The notes under the pieces: generated by a model
The model's input: only the letters and a program-made list of their open reading frames with translations
Database searches by the model: none
Told to the model about the DNA's origin: nothing
Part shown: positions 35,201-43,196 of the stretch, piece by piece
How the letters are laid out: every line of letters begins with the position of its first letter
Position numbering within the stretch: position 1 is the first letter of the stretch
Source of the DNA: Chitinophaga sp. CF418
GTDB lineage: Bacteria > Bacteroidota > Bacteroidia > Chitinophagales > Chitinophagaceae
Length of the DNA: 64,000 nt
Assembly (NCBI RefSeq): GCF_900142925.1
Contig: NZ_FRCN01000001.1
Coordinates: 806,001-870,000, forward strand
Direction of reading: 5' to 3'
Program-made: the position numbers and the translations under genes

Positions 35201-35459
35201 AAGGTGTATAGACCCGTGCTTCATGGTCTATCAGACTAACAATGGAATGGGTAAAAGGGAACATTTCCTTCAGTCTGGACGAAAATAAAATGATCAGATC
35301 ATTCTTCTCCCGAACCTTCGTGATGTCATCTCCCAACTCCAGGAGTATCCTGCGCTCATTTTCCAGCAACTTTACCCGCTGGTCTAACACAGTGATACGG
35401 TCTTCCCCACTCCCCATTTCCGGTTTTCCATTCGCCATTGTGCTCTTCATATTTTTCAT
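32262..35459 (-). CDS. Sigma-54 dependent transcriptional activator with four tandem GAF domains
   Basis: About 1065 residues from the ATG at 35459 (other in-frame starts lie upstream). Four GAF-like repeats, about 170 residues each, begin with the same helix pattern (LLELGDDITKVREKNDL, LLSLSNEMVKVRNRRDM, LLDFSSDIAGVRSKEDL, LVEFSHNIASVRTKDEL), so they arose by internal duplication. The AAA+ domain (about 745-980) has Walker A GETGTGKE, the sigma-54 contact loop GAFTGA, Walker B LFLDEIGE and RFRSDLYYRLNVFP. A Fis-type helix-turn-helix ends the protein. There is no response-receiver domain, so the GAF domains must sense the signal, perhaps small ligands or oxygen/NO. A possible target promoter is at 25935-25950. 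Confidence 0.9.
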   Translation of the reverse strand: MKNMKSTMANGKPEMGSGEDRITVLDQRVKLLENERRILLELGDDITKVREKNDLIILFSSRLKEMFPFTHSIVSLIDHEARVYTPFLLDPTSSPIKTHPVYSSLVTGHFPLDEPFIQQVLKNDEPSAFILEDIMDVPGSPPFLRVNYEGGVREILMTPLKSKDQVIGFLHMYVVNVNGFTDEFKSIIKGIAPQISGAVLNIIKNEEIKREEMLNEVLLSLSNEMVKVRNRRDMLNVINSGLREVIGFSHSMMTVMDESEENYKAYLADAEATVRELSDFGDALDMPTPVEDGIYDIASLYYKPLVIDMASFDIDEAPLWFKIHYETGAREMIVKILGDNGSSKYSLMLFADKVGTFGKEAVSIIQRISGQVFTAISNISANEEILKRENEKSFLLDFSSDIAGVRSKEDLAEVLRRCLRKLKPQLGYVIRKLNDDRSTMTAYIFDALNIPDDDEELQEISSARFPIEDGLQNRVLNSEIPLLFSVNMEVNRENTPRYVQFWKRMGLKTMVGTPLRTGDTKLGILWLGIEDINMPLLQGICAQTSVAMSNIMANEELLRKEREQSFLVEFSHNIASVRTKDELRVTISEVLQKVLKVKLAMIRIIEDDGVTLSPYIYDESMFEKVSETFKMLASQNIDVNEPLTARVLESGTVVFNVEEELRLGNPGKYIKLWNDVGAKNAFGALLRVGNVNVGTFWLLMDEINLTIIKGICAQVSIAISNIRANEKILAYKQKLEMENDYLREQIKTIYNFSEIVGSGAEMQKVYRLISQVAESGSTVLLLGETGTGKELIARALHNASPRKSKLMVKVNCAALPAHLIESELFGHEKGAFTGAIDKRIGKFELANNSTLFLDEIGEMPLELQVKLLRVLQERELERIGGKSTIKVDVRVIAATNRNLEEEVQAGRFRSDLYYRLNVFPISLPPLRERPEDIEPLANFFLARFSKNAGKKVSRISPQVLQELRSYEWPGNVRELEHLIERSVLLCEGHTLTEIHLPRHEEKDRQITGFYNVTLEQIERAHIIGVLKRCSGKISGAGGAAEILEVPGTTLHSKMKKLGISKADYF

Positions 35460-35900
35460 GCTATATATTAACAGATTGATAATTGGGTTCAGCTGCTTTA
35501 TATACATGACAATTGAAAAATGATATCTGGACAAATTCTGCCTGATATTTTGCCACTCTTAAAATTTACTCATTTTAAGTTGAAAATCAAAATATTGCGA
35601 GACAACTAACTTCCATTATCATATTCAATATGTTATTTTTTTCTGCTACATAAGAATATGCGGCAGTCAATGATTTCAGGGGCCTTCCGCAACAAACAAT
35701 GCGTCTTTTGCGGTCAGGGAATAACTCTACTGAACAGTTTGCATTTACAATATTTTAACAGCTAAAAGAATTGATGTCCTGTTATACCTGCAAGGAGATC
35801 ACTTTAGATGTTATATGAAACATGCAGCAAATCCGGGGAATTCAAACACCCGGATTTGCTGCCATTGATATTTCTGAATTGCATAGCTACGAACGCAGGC
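35460..35900. other. Upstream region of the activator gene and downstream hairpin of the hydrolase gene
   Basis: AT-rich, with no coding sequence. A perfect 14-bp stem (35824-35837 with 35849-35862) 39 bases beyond the hydrolase stop is probably its terminator, although the T-run is weak. The rest is the presumed promoter region of the sigma-54 activator gene. Confidence 0.5.
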
Positions 35901-36677
35901 CTATAATTGTCCCGCAGCGCGGATGATGAATGCAGCCACCTTGTCTGGCTGAGACAACATAGGAACGTGACTGGATTTCAGTTCAAGCGTAGTTGCCTTT
36001 ATCATTTTTGCTTCCGCCCGCGCCAATTCGGGAATAACCATATGGTCTTCCTGGCCAATAATGAACCATGAGGGTTTAGTCTTCCAGGCTGGGCCAGACA
36101 CTTTATCTGTTGTTGCTTTTGCTGCCCACGGCCCCTGTGTGGCAAAAACGATCTTTCTCTCCTCCGCTTCCAGGTCCTGTGCAAAATGCTCATTGATCCC
36201 TTTGAGTGATAGTGTCAGGAATCCTGAAGCATCCTGTTGAAATTCCGCGCCGCCGGGTGCAGGAGGATATGGCTTCAGTACGTCAACTACCGCCTGGTTT
36301 TCATCAGGGATCAACGCACAAACATAGAGCAGTCCTGCTACCTTAGGATCCTTCCCTGCTTCGGAGATCACCATACCACCATAAGAATGTCCCACTAAGA
36401 GAACCGGACCATCCAGTTGGGCAATAGCCCTTTTGGTTGCGGCGGCATCCTCTTCTATTGAAGTAAGCGGGTTTTGTACAGATATCACGTTAAATCCTTT
36501 GGCATGAAGTATAGCAATCACTTTTGACCAGCTGGAACCATCGGCAAAAGCCCCGTGAACCAATACCACATTTTTAGTTCCTTTTGATACTGTTTGTGAC
36601 TGTGCGGGCTGTAACAACGAAAAAAATGTAATACCACCGATCAACGCGGCTGACATGAATTGTTTAATAATCGACAT
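35901..36677 (-). CDS. Secreted alpha/beta hydrolase
   Basis: Protein of 258 residues with a signal peptide (about 1-27, ending PAQSQT). Oxyanion segment VVLVHGAFADGSSWSKVI, nucleophile elbow LLVGHSYGGMVIS (Ser near 106), and the late catalytic His in SSHVPMLSQPDKVA (about 240). The compact form without large lid and the wording HGAFADGSSW put it with the esterase/salicylate-esterase-like alpha/beta hydrolases often found in soil bacteria. The substrate is unknown. It lies eight bases after the unrecognised gene at 36686 on the same strand and is probably co-expressed. Confidence 0.85.
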   Translation of the reverse strand: MSIIKQFMSAALIGGITFFSLLQPAQSQTVSKGTKNVVLVHGAFADGSSWSKVIAILHAKGFNVISVQNPLTSIEEDAAATKRAIAQLDGPVLLVGHSYGGMVISEAGKDPKVAGLLYVCALIPDENQAVVDVLKPYPPAPGGAEFQQDASGFLTLSLKGINEHFAQDLEAEERKIVFATQGPWAAKATTDKVSGPAWKTKPSWFIIGQEDHMVIPELARAEAKMIKATTLELKSSHVPMLSQPDKVAAFIIRAAGQL

Positions 36678-36685
36678 AAAATTTA

Positions 36686-37693
36686 TTATTTAATTAGAGA
36701 GTACGAATAATGATCAGGAGACATTTCTGTCATCCAGTCTTTTATATAAGTGAGTAATACCTCTGAGCGGGGCCAGGATTCACTCCTGCCAAATGCTCCT
36801 GATACTGCCTGCCCTAAGGCAATGCAGTAAGATGTATGCAGCTGAAGTAATAACCCCATTCGATAACCGGCATCGAAACAATCCCTTCCATATCCCGGCA
36901 TATAAATATTTTCGAATGATCTCCCTGCGAACTGGGACTGCTGCTCCCTGGAAAATAGTATCGTGCGGTTGGCGTAGAGAACGATGAGGGAGTCTATCTT
37001 CATTGTATTAAAAATGAACAAATGTCTTTCTCTTGCTTCCTGCAACCTGGCACCGTGAACAGTTACATCATATGCAATGCCATTCAGTTTGCTCCATAAT
37101 TTGTCGGCCTCCGTATGATCAAGCACCAACGTAACCTTCCCATAAGATGAATACGCCCCCATGATGTCAAGGATTTCGTCTACTTCAAAGACGAATCTTT
37201 TACTGATATCTCCCAGTCGAAAAACAAACTGAAAATCCCGTTTATCAAGCGGCCTTATCACATCAGAAAATATCCCGTCCCAATATTCGGATGCGCCATC
37301 CACACCAGCCCAGTCAGCGAATTGAACAATCGAGCTACTGCTGAAAAGCGTTTTGAGCTCTTCTACCATTGCATCACTTTTTATATTGTTCCAGCTGGCG
37401 GCTTCATCATTGCTTTCATCGTGTCCTACCTGCCAGCCATCTGGCATAGCCAGTCTGCTGAAGAATGTATCTAATATTAAATGGCGTATTCCAAGCCTTT
37501 CCCAGAACTGGGAAGGAATTGGTTTGTTAATCTTCGGGGCAGCTGCCTGAAAGCCGCTGAGAAAAGGATTAAAGACCTCATATTCCCCGATATGATTGAT
37601 GTATACATCCACCGATTGATTGAAATCCTGAATGCTGCCGGCCAGTGCTGCCAGCATGGAACCGGCAGCAGGTTCATTATTTTTCAGGTACAT
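36686..37693 (-). CDS. Protein of unknown function, first in the hydrolase operon
   Basis: Protein of 335 residues that I do not recognise. It has no signal peptide or membrane helix. Most of it looks globular, with mixed helices and strands (RDFQFVFRLGDISKRFVFEVDEILDIMGAYSSYGKVTLVLD; the DHTEADKLWSKLNG part is helical). The C-terminal region is a helix rich in Gly and Ser (DAGYRMGLLLQLHTSYCIAL). It sits directly ahead of the alpha/beta hydrolase, so it may be a partner or a sensor of the same substrate. No function proposed. Confidence 0.6.
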   Translation of the reverse strand: MYLKNNEPAAGSMLAALAGSIQDFNQSVDVYINHIGEYEVFNPFLSGFQAAAPKINKPIPSQFWERLGIRHLILDTFFSRLAMPDGWQVGHDESNDEAASWNNIKSDAMVEELKTLFSSSSIVQFADWAGVDGASEYWDGIFSDVIRPLDKRDFQFVFRLGDISKRFVFEVDEILDIMGAYSSYGKVTLVLDHTEADKLWSKLNGIAYDVTVHGARLQEARERHLFIFNTMKIDSLIVLYANRTILFSREQQSQFAGRSFENIYMPGYGRDCFDAGYRMGLLLQLHTSYCIALGQAVSGAFGRSESWPRSEVLLTYIKDWMTEMSPDHYSYSLIK

Positions 37694-38073
37694 ATCTGTT
37701 ATATTTAGTTATAAACATGTTCTGTTGAATCCTCAAATGCTTTTACCCCCTTATTTGCTTTAACTCCTTTTCCGGTTCGTCAAAACATCAGTAAGTGGTT
37801 TCGGGGCTTTTATATTACAAGTGGCAGGCCAGCATACAATTACATAATTATCAATCATTTGTAAAAACAACTAAAAAAAACCTCACGCTTTATTTCGCGA
37901 AATAGCGAACGGATATGCTATATTTCGGGTCAAATAGAGCTGCGACGCGGAAGGTTTACTTTAATGGCTTTTTTAAGGCAGGAGTGTCTTATATTTCTAT
38001 TAAATAACTATGACCACAGGTTTATCTCCCAATATTAACCCACATGATTTCACACATTTTTAAACTTCACATT
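37694..38073. other. Divergent intergenic region with a near-perfect 22-base palindrome
   Basis: It lies between divergent genes (unknown/hydrolase operon on minus, GH16 on plus). The core TATTTCGCGAAATA (37891-37904) is a perfect palindrome, extended by CGC and GCG (37886-37907). It is a candidate operator for either operon. Nothing else is recognised. Confidence 0.4.
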
Positions 38074-38919
38074 ATGAAAACGCTAATTGCATTTGTATTT
38101 ATAATAACGGCCCCGACATTGTTTGCCTGCCGGAAACAGACAACTCCCGAACAATCACCCCGTCTTTCGCTGGTAGCACAACAACAGGCTGTAGCAGCAG
38201 CAGCTACCTGGGAAACGGTGATCGACAATTCCACTTTTGCGAGCTACTCCGCATTTGAAGCGGCCTGGAACTATCTGTATCCATGGGGCTCAGATCACAA
38301 TGGTACGGCCCGTATGTACGGAAGTTCCACAGATCATAATCATATCTATCTGAATAATGGTGTGCTCACTATAAAAGCGACGCGTATCACCTGGGATGAA
38401 GGCAACAGCAGCAGCGATCCGCACCTGCCCATCCGGTACCATTCCGGCGCTGTCAACACGAAACTACATGTAGAAGTCAATGACCAGTTCCCGAACTGGG
38501 AAGTAAAATGCGATTTCCAGGTACCTACTGTCAAAGGCTCCTGGCCTGCCTTCTGGCTGACAGGCGTTAACAGCTGGCCGCCGGAAAGTGATATTATGGA
38601 ATTTAAAGGCGACGCTACAAACTGGCAGAATACATTCAGAACATCCTCCGATGTATCCAGCACACTTACAACTGTATCTTCTCCCGGCAGCTGGCATACT
38701 TACCGCGCGTGGATCACGAAAGTAAGCGCCACTAATGTTGATATTCATTACTACATTGACGGTGTATGGAAAGCGGTACATAATGCGAACTTCGTAGGAA
38801 AGCCGTTGTATGTGATCATTAACATGCAGATGGAGGGTTCCAGCGGTAGTCCCGGCCCTACCACAGATACCTATCTGAATGCGAGGAACATTTATATAGG
38901 CAGGACCAGGGAGTATTAA
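38074..38919 (+). CDS. GH16-family lipoprotein (beta-glucanase-like)
   Basis: Protein of 281 residues from ATG 38074. A lipoprotein signal ends in LFAC (Cys near residue 19). The GH16 jelly-roll core is recognised by WEVKCDFQVPTVKGSWPAFWL and the catalytic ESDIMEF (nucleophile and acid/base Glu about residues 170 and 175, with the central Asp kept). The residue after the first Glu is Ser where most GH16 enzymes have Ile, Leu or Val. GH16 enzymes cleave beta-1,3 or beta-1,3/1,4-glucans and some galactans. A GH128-like enzyme at 52124 points to beta-1,3-glucan as the likely target. A single-gene unit. Confidence 0.85.
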   Translation: MKTLIAFVFIITAPTLFACRKQTTPEQSPRLSLVAQQQAVAAAATWETVIDNSTFASYSAFEAAWNYLYPWGSDHNGTARMYGSSTDHNHIYLNNGVLTIKATRITWDEGNSSSDPHLPIRYHSGAVNTKLHVEVNDQFPNWEVKCDFQVPTVKGSWPAFWLTGVNSWPPESDIMEFKGDATNWQNTFRTSSDVSSTLTTVSSPGSWHTYRAWITKVSATNVDIHYYIDGVWKAVHNANFVGKPLYVIINMQMEGSSGSPGPTTDTYLNARNIYIGRTREY

Positions 38920-38997
38920 GGAGGGGGAGACCTGTGGTGTTTACTACATTTGTAAAAATAGTATGTTTGCACATTCAGCAGCTTACCAAAAATATCT

Positions 38998-39627
38998 ATG
39001 AAAACATTAGCGGAAGTCAAATCACTTTTTGAACATAAAAGTTACGATGTCAGAAGTGACTTCATTAATGAGTATGACTTCAAAGATGATCATTTTGAAT
39101 ATTACCGGCAGTTTATTATGACAGCTACCACTGTCAGGGATCATTTGTACCTATCCGACCTGATTGATCTCGCAGGCTGGTTGAACATCAATGATAAAGA
39201 GCTAAGAGACCGTTATTACAATTACCTCTTTACCAGGCAACATTATGTCGTTAAGCTGGCGGCGCTGGACTACTTTAAACATTGTTCCAAAGAACTGCTC
39301 CCAGCTACTTATGAACAAGATCTTGCTTCATTATCTCATAAGAGAACTTCAGATATCTTAAGGAATCAGATACAATGTAATCTTGTGCTTATAAACACAG
39401 AGAAAAAAGATTTATATCTTTTACAATTGCTCGAAATGCTTACACGTACAAATGATTGGAGAAGCTGTTACAGAGTATTGATGAACCTGAAATATTGCAG
39501 GTTTGATAGTAAAGACAAGTTGGTTATTTATGATCATATAAGTGAATTAGCCGGTAAAAAGAATTTAGGGGAAGGTGTAGAGGGATTGTTAAAGGAGATG
39601 GGTACGGAGATCCGAAACAATAAATGA
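38998..39627 (+). CDS. Alpha-helical protein of unknown function
   Basis: Protein of 209 residues, almost entirely helical and charged, with a repeat-like succession of helices (YVVKLAALDYFKHC, LRNQIQCNLVLINTEKK, LYLLQLLEMLTRTNDW) suggestive of HEAT or similar helical repeats. No signal peptide. Some such proteins are immunity partners of polymorphic toxins, but no toxin gene is adjacent and I do not propose it. A TATGTTTG box at 38963-38970 is a plausible promoter. No family recognised. Confidence 0.55.
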   Translation: MKTLAEVKSLFEHKSYDVRSDFINEYDFKDDHFEYYRQFIMTATTVRDHLYLSDLIDLAGWLNINDKELRDRYYNYLFTRQHYVVKLAALDYFKHCSKELLPATYEQDLASLSHKRTSDILRNQIQCNLVLINTEKKDLYLLQLLEMLTRTNDWRSCYRVLMNLKYCRFDSKDKLVIYDHISELAGKKNLGEGVEGLLKEMGTEIRNNK

Positions 39628-39727
39628 TGGGAACACTTTTTGAGACAACCGCTACTCACTGCTATATACTGCAGGTTCCGAGAATCTCACGACAGTGGGT
39701 CTATAACCAATCAAATACAATACAAGC

Positions 39728-40279
39728 ATGAAAAACAGTATACTGATCGTAATACTATATTTCCTTTCCTCCTTCAGTTTTCCAGGAAAAGAAAAAAGAT
39801 GTAATTCCTGCTCGTATGAGGGCTCTATCTCAAGAGTAAAATTCAATGAAAAATATGGGAGATATGTTTCAATTGGGTTTGCTCAATGCGAACTCGTACC
39901 AGGAATCGAAGACGAGCATTGTAAAACTATAGACAACTGTTTTTATTTAGAGGGAAGGATACATAAATCCTCCAATTCTTCTGTCGGGAACCTTAAAATA
40001 TTAAAGGCTGTTAAATACTACCACGGCGGGTATACCGTAACAGACACCTTAGCGAAGGTCGGCGATGATGGGAAATTTGCGTTCAAAGTGTACAATAGAA
40101 AATACGATGAATACATTTTCGTTGAATTCCGCGACGGCATATATCTGAACTATGAAATGAGGGGCTTTAACAATCGTAGCGACACTACAGCCAAATCCAT
40201 TATGGGACCGGAAACACCAACAGAATGGTTGAAATTAAAAGGCACATATAAAAAGCTGGAAGTACGTTATATGAGGTAA
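39728..40279 (+). CDS. Secreted protein of unknown function
   Basis: Protein of 183 residues with a signal peptide (MKNSILIVILYFLSSFSF). Several Cys follow (CNSCSYEG, AQCELVPG, DEHCKTIDNCFYLEG), which suggests disulphides or metal binding. From about residue 75 it is strand-rich (LKILKAVKYYHGGYTV, FAFKVYNRKYDEYIFVEF), resembling a small beta-sandwich of the 'carboxypeptidase regulatory-like' kind. No family recognised. It follows the helical protein gene by 100 bases. Confidence 0.5.
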   Translation: MKNSILIVILYFLSSFSFPGKEKRCNSCSYEGSISRVKFNEKYGRYVSIGFAQCELVPGIEDEHCKTIDNCFYLEGRIHKSSNSSVGNLKILKAVKYYHGGYTVTDTLAKVGDDGKFAFKVYNRKYDEYIFVEFRDGIYLNYEMRGFNNRSDTTAKSIMGPETPTEWLKLKGTYKKLEVRYMR

Positions 40280-40287
40280 TAGATATA

Positions 40288-40316
40288 CCACAATGAATGC
40301 TTCAGCATTCATGTGG
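40288..40316. terminator. Hairpin between convergent genes
   Basis: Stem ATGAATGC (40293-40300) with GCATTCAT (40305-40312), loop TTCA, extended by CCACA and TGTGG. No T-run. It is placed between stops of the plus-strand gene at 40279 and the minus-strand gene at 40341. Confidence 0.4.
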
Positions 40317-40340
40317 AGAGAATGAGCATCTCTGATTCCT

Positions 40341-40787
40341 TTACCTGAATTCAAAAGTTAGAACCTCGCCAGGTATCCAGCTACTATTGAATCTGAATGC
40401 CAAAGTATCCTTCTCCAGGATCAATATATCCGCATAAACCGTATCGTTGGACGCCAGAAGCAATTTACCATCACTACCAACCTTCCAGGCATTCGCAGCC
40501 TTTGAACAGTCTTTCCAGTCTTCCGACCATTTTGCATCAGCATAAATCCCTGTATTAATGTTAGGATAAGGCTGATCTTTGAATATTATATGGTAGCAAT
40601 CTGAAAAATTATTCATGACCACAGTAGGTTGCCCAGTGTGCTCAACTGTTATTGTTTTTGTAGACCAGTATCCCACCAGTTTACGTTCTGTTTCATTCAA
40701 ATTTGCAGTAGGTCTTTTGTCTTTGCTACAGTTGGTGTACAGAATCAGTACCAGCAAACCTCCGGTAAAAAAGGATCTGATTTTCAT
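40341..40787 (-). CDS. Lipocalin-like lipoprotein of unknown function
   Basis: Protein of 148 residues. A lipoprotein signal ends in LYTNC (Cys near residue 20). It continues as strands (KLVGYWSTKTITVEHTG, LLLASNDTVYADILILEKD, TLAFRFNS), the pattern of the small lipocalin-like lipoproteins of Bacteroidota, in which the first 'G.W' block is conserved. No specific family or ligand is recognised. A lone gene, with a long non-coding stretch upstream. Confidence 0.6.
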   Translation of the reverse strand: MKIRSFFTGGLLVLILYTNCSKDKRPTANLNETERKLVGYWSTKTITVEHTGQPTVVMNNFSDCYHIIFKDQPYPNINTGIYADAKWSEDWKDCSKAANAWKVGSDGKLLLASNDTVYADILILEKDTLAFRFNSSWIPGEVLTFEFR

Positions 40788-41353
40788 AAAAGCTGCGTTT
40801 TAATGAAAAACAATTTTTGCAGTGTCCCAGGTATGTCGATGCTGGCAGTTATCAGGAGAAGTCAGTAGCCTAAGTTACGAAAAATACATGGTAGCTATAA
40901 CCAAATATCTATTGATTTTCAATTAATATGTAAGACACCAGGAACAGCTAAATGCCACTCCCGTGAACGGGTATGTTTCCATCAGACGTCATTGAAAAAA
41001 GGGGGATAAGATCAGTTTACACCTGTCTGTGCAGCCCCGGCTCGTTTCTCCCAATGACTCAGTTCAAACCCTCAGGGGCAACACAGCTATAGCTGCCAGA
41101 CCGGTTATTTACGGCCTGCATCAAACTTGCATATGACTTGCATCTTCCTCCGTTCTTCCTCCGTTCTTCCTCCGTTTAAAAACGGAGGAAGAACGGAGGA
41201 AGAACGGAGGAAGAACGGAGGAAGAACGGAGGAAGATCCTGATCATATGCAAGCCATATGCTGGACACATACTGGAAACATGCACCACAGATGACCTCGA
41301 TATTGCCATTAAGGCTAAATACAGTGCGATAACTGCTATACAACAACATCCAT
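40788..41353. other. Non-coding stretch with a large structured repeat
   Basis: No protein recognised. The feature of interest is the nested inverted and tandem repeat at 41126-41253 (separate entry). The left part should contain the promoter of the lipocalin-like gene. Confidence 0.4.
41126..41253. repeat. Nested hairpin made of 11-bp tandem units
   Basis: Three tandem copies of CTTCCTCCGTT (41144-41176), four bases (TAAA), then five tandem copies of the reverse complement AACGGAGGAAG (41181-41235). The first three pairs form a 33-bp perfect stem. A second inverted pair, CTTGCATATGA (41126-41136) and TCATATGCAAG (41243-41253), frames it. The unit length is about one helical turn. No coding role is seen. 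Confidence 0.85.
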
Positions 41354-42271
41354 TCAGACGAAAGACTGTCTGAATTCCAGGGGTGTCATATTCATCTTCT
41401 GCCTGAACAACTTGTTGAACGATTGCGGATGCTCAAAGCCCAGTTCATACGCAATCTCCGCGATACTCAGGCTGGTATGACTCAAAATATGTTTCGCTTT
41501 TTCAATGATATGATGATGGATCTGCTGTTGGGCACTCAGGCCGGTGAGAGACTTCAGCATATCGGTTAAATATCTCGGAGAAACGTTCAGGTGATCTGCC
41601 AGTTCCCGGACTGATGGGATGCCGGTTAAAGGTGATTTATGGGTATCAAGACGATCAGACAAGTACACCTCCATCTTGCTGATCAGATCATTGTAAACAG
41701 TTCTACGGGTGATGAATTGCCTGTTGTAATAACGGTTGCTATAGTTCAGAAGCAGTTCTATCTGGGATACCAGCACATCCTGACTAAAATGATCAATGTT
41801 GTTATCAAGTTCGTTTGAAATGGTGTCAAACAAAGAAGCAATGACCTTCTTTTCCTTGTCAGACAGGAACAGAGCCTCAGACACTGCATAGGAAAAGAAC
41901 CCGTATTGCTGGATGCGGTTGCCAAGGGTATAATTCCTGATCAGGTCGGGATGGAAGAAAAGGGCATACCCTTCATAGCTGCTCTCTTCGCCAGACACGG
42001 TAACGATTTGATTGGGCGCTAAAAAGGCAAGACCGCCCTCTTCAAAATCGTAGTAACTCTGGCCATATTTCACCTGACCGCGAAAACTGGTCTTAAATGA
42101 TATCTTGTAGAAGTTGAGGGAATATTTCTCCCCCACATCTGCAAAGGCGACTTTGGCATTACTATAGTTTATCAATGCTACAAGCGGGTGTAGCGGAGCG
42201 GGGTGCCCCAGCTGTCGCATTAACTCAGATATGCTGTTGAATATATGTAGTTCAGATGAAGCCTTTTTCAT
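41354..42271 (-). CDS. AraC-family transcriptional regulator
   Basis: Protein of about 305 residues. An N-terminal cupin-like sensor half and a C-terminal AraC helix-turn-helix pair (about 205-305; SVRELADHLNVSPRYLTDML and SIAEIAYELGFEHPQSFNKLFRQ, ending MTPLEFRQSF). It is of the type that in Bacteroidota lies next to a short-chain dehydrogenase it controls. The SDR gene is 68 bases upstream on the same strand. The ligand is unknown. Start is ATG 42271; an ATG at 42277 is equally possible. Confidence 0.85.
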   Translation of the reverse strand: MKKASSELHIFNSISELMRQLGHPAPLHPLVALINYSNAKVAFADVGEKYSLNFYKISFKTSFRGQVKYGQSYYDFEEGGLAFLAPNQIVTVSGEESSYEGYALFFHPDLIRNYTLGNRIQQYGFFSYAVSEALFLSDKEKKVIASLFDTISNELDNNIDHFSQDVLVSQIELLLNYSNRYYNRQFITRRTVYNDLISKMEVYLSDRLDTHKSPLTGIPSVRELADHLNVSPRYLTDMLKSLTGLSAQQQIHHHIIEKAKHILSHTSLSIAEIAYELGFEHPQSFNKLFRQKMNMTPLEFRQSFV

Positions 42272-42339
42272 GTGCAAACCAGTTAATAGGTATGAAACCT
42301 ATACAGGCGCCATCCCAGCGCCTGTATAAAGTTAGGTAA

Positions 42340-43080
42340 TTAATCCTGGGCCGCAGGACGGATAACAATGTCACCCACATCCACATTCGCAGGCTGTCCG
42401 ATGGCATATGCAACCGCGCTGGCAATGGCGTCAGGAGAAATGCCGAGGGTATCCATCTTTTCGAGAATAGCAGTTTTCATCCGTTCATTCTTCAGATTGT
42501 TTACAAATTCCGTCTGTACGACCCCTGGGGAGATACCAGTTACACGCAGCCAGCCGTCAGACTCCTGGCGTAATGCCTCGCTGATAGTACGCACTGCGTT
42601 CTTTGTACCGGCATAAACACCCTGCAGTGGAACGATCTTAATACCGGAAGTGGAAATAATATTGATGATATGCCCTGCACCCTGCTCACGGAAAGCCGGC
42701 AGCGCAGCTGCAATACCATATAATACTCCTTTCAGGTTCACATCGATCATTTCCTCCCAGCCATCAATATCCAGTTCGTCTATACGGGATAACTGGCTCA
42801 TCCCGGCATTATTGATCATCACATCCAGCCTGCCAAAGCGGTCACGGGCTAATTTCACAAGACGGGCCAGGTCGTCCCGACGCTTCACGTCAGTAACTAT
42901 ATAAGCTGCCTCGCCACCGCTTGCTATTATACCGGCAACCAGTTCTTCCAGGTGGTCAGCCCGGCGGGCGCCCAGCACTACCTTTGCGCCCTCTCCTGCC
43001 AGCATCAGTGCTATAGCTCTGCCGATTCCGCTACTTGCACCGGTAATAGCCACCACCTTTCCTTTAATTTCGTATTTCAT
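42340..43080 (-). CDS. SDR family oxidoreductase
   Basis: Protein of 246 residues, classical SDR. NAD(P) motif TGASSGIG (about 13-20), NNAG motif near 88, and a catalytic Ser in IISTSGI followed by VYAGTK (Tyr-x-x-x-Lys near 152). Arg-rich segment GARRADHLEE after strand 2 suggests NADP preference. Length and pattern are of the YdfG/serine-dehydrogenase-like group with broad substrate use. It shares an operon with the AraC regulator downstream. The start is ATG 43080 (an upstream ATG at 43092 is possible). Confidence 0.85.
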   Translation of the reverse strand: MKYEIKGKVVAITGASSGIGRAIALMLAGEGAKVVLGARRADHLEELVAGIIASGGEAAYIVTDVKRRDDLARLVKLARDRFGRLDVMINNAGMSQLSRIDELDIDGWEEMIDVNLKGVLYGIAAALPAFREQGAGHIINIISTSGIKIVPLQGVYAGTKNAVRTISEALRQESDGWLRVTGISPGVVQTEFVNNLKNERMKTAILEKMDTLGISPDAIASAVAYAIGQPANVDVGDIVIRPAAQD

Positions 43081-43196
43081 AATGTACATCATATTTTATA
43101 CAGCAAAAGTCCATGGAAAAGGAAAGGAAGTTGTAGCCAAAACTGTAAATGTTGTAGCCGGAATGTATTTGTGAGAATATCGGGGGGGACGAGGTT

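Noticed and set aside
35546..35561. Second sigma-54-like site upstream of the activator gene on the minus strand (TGGCA-N-AGGC)
   Set aside because: The -24 half fits but the -12 half does not resemble TTGC, so autoregulation through sigma-54 is not supported.
41144..41235. CRISPR-like array of 11-bp repeats
   Set aside because: Units are directly tandem without spacers, are too short for CRISPR and invert in the middle; no cas gene is present.
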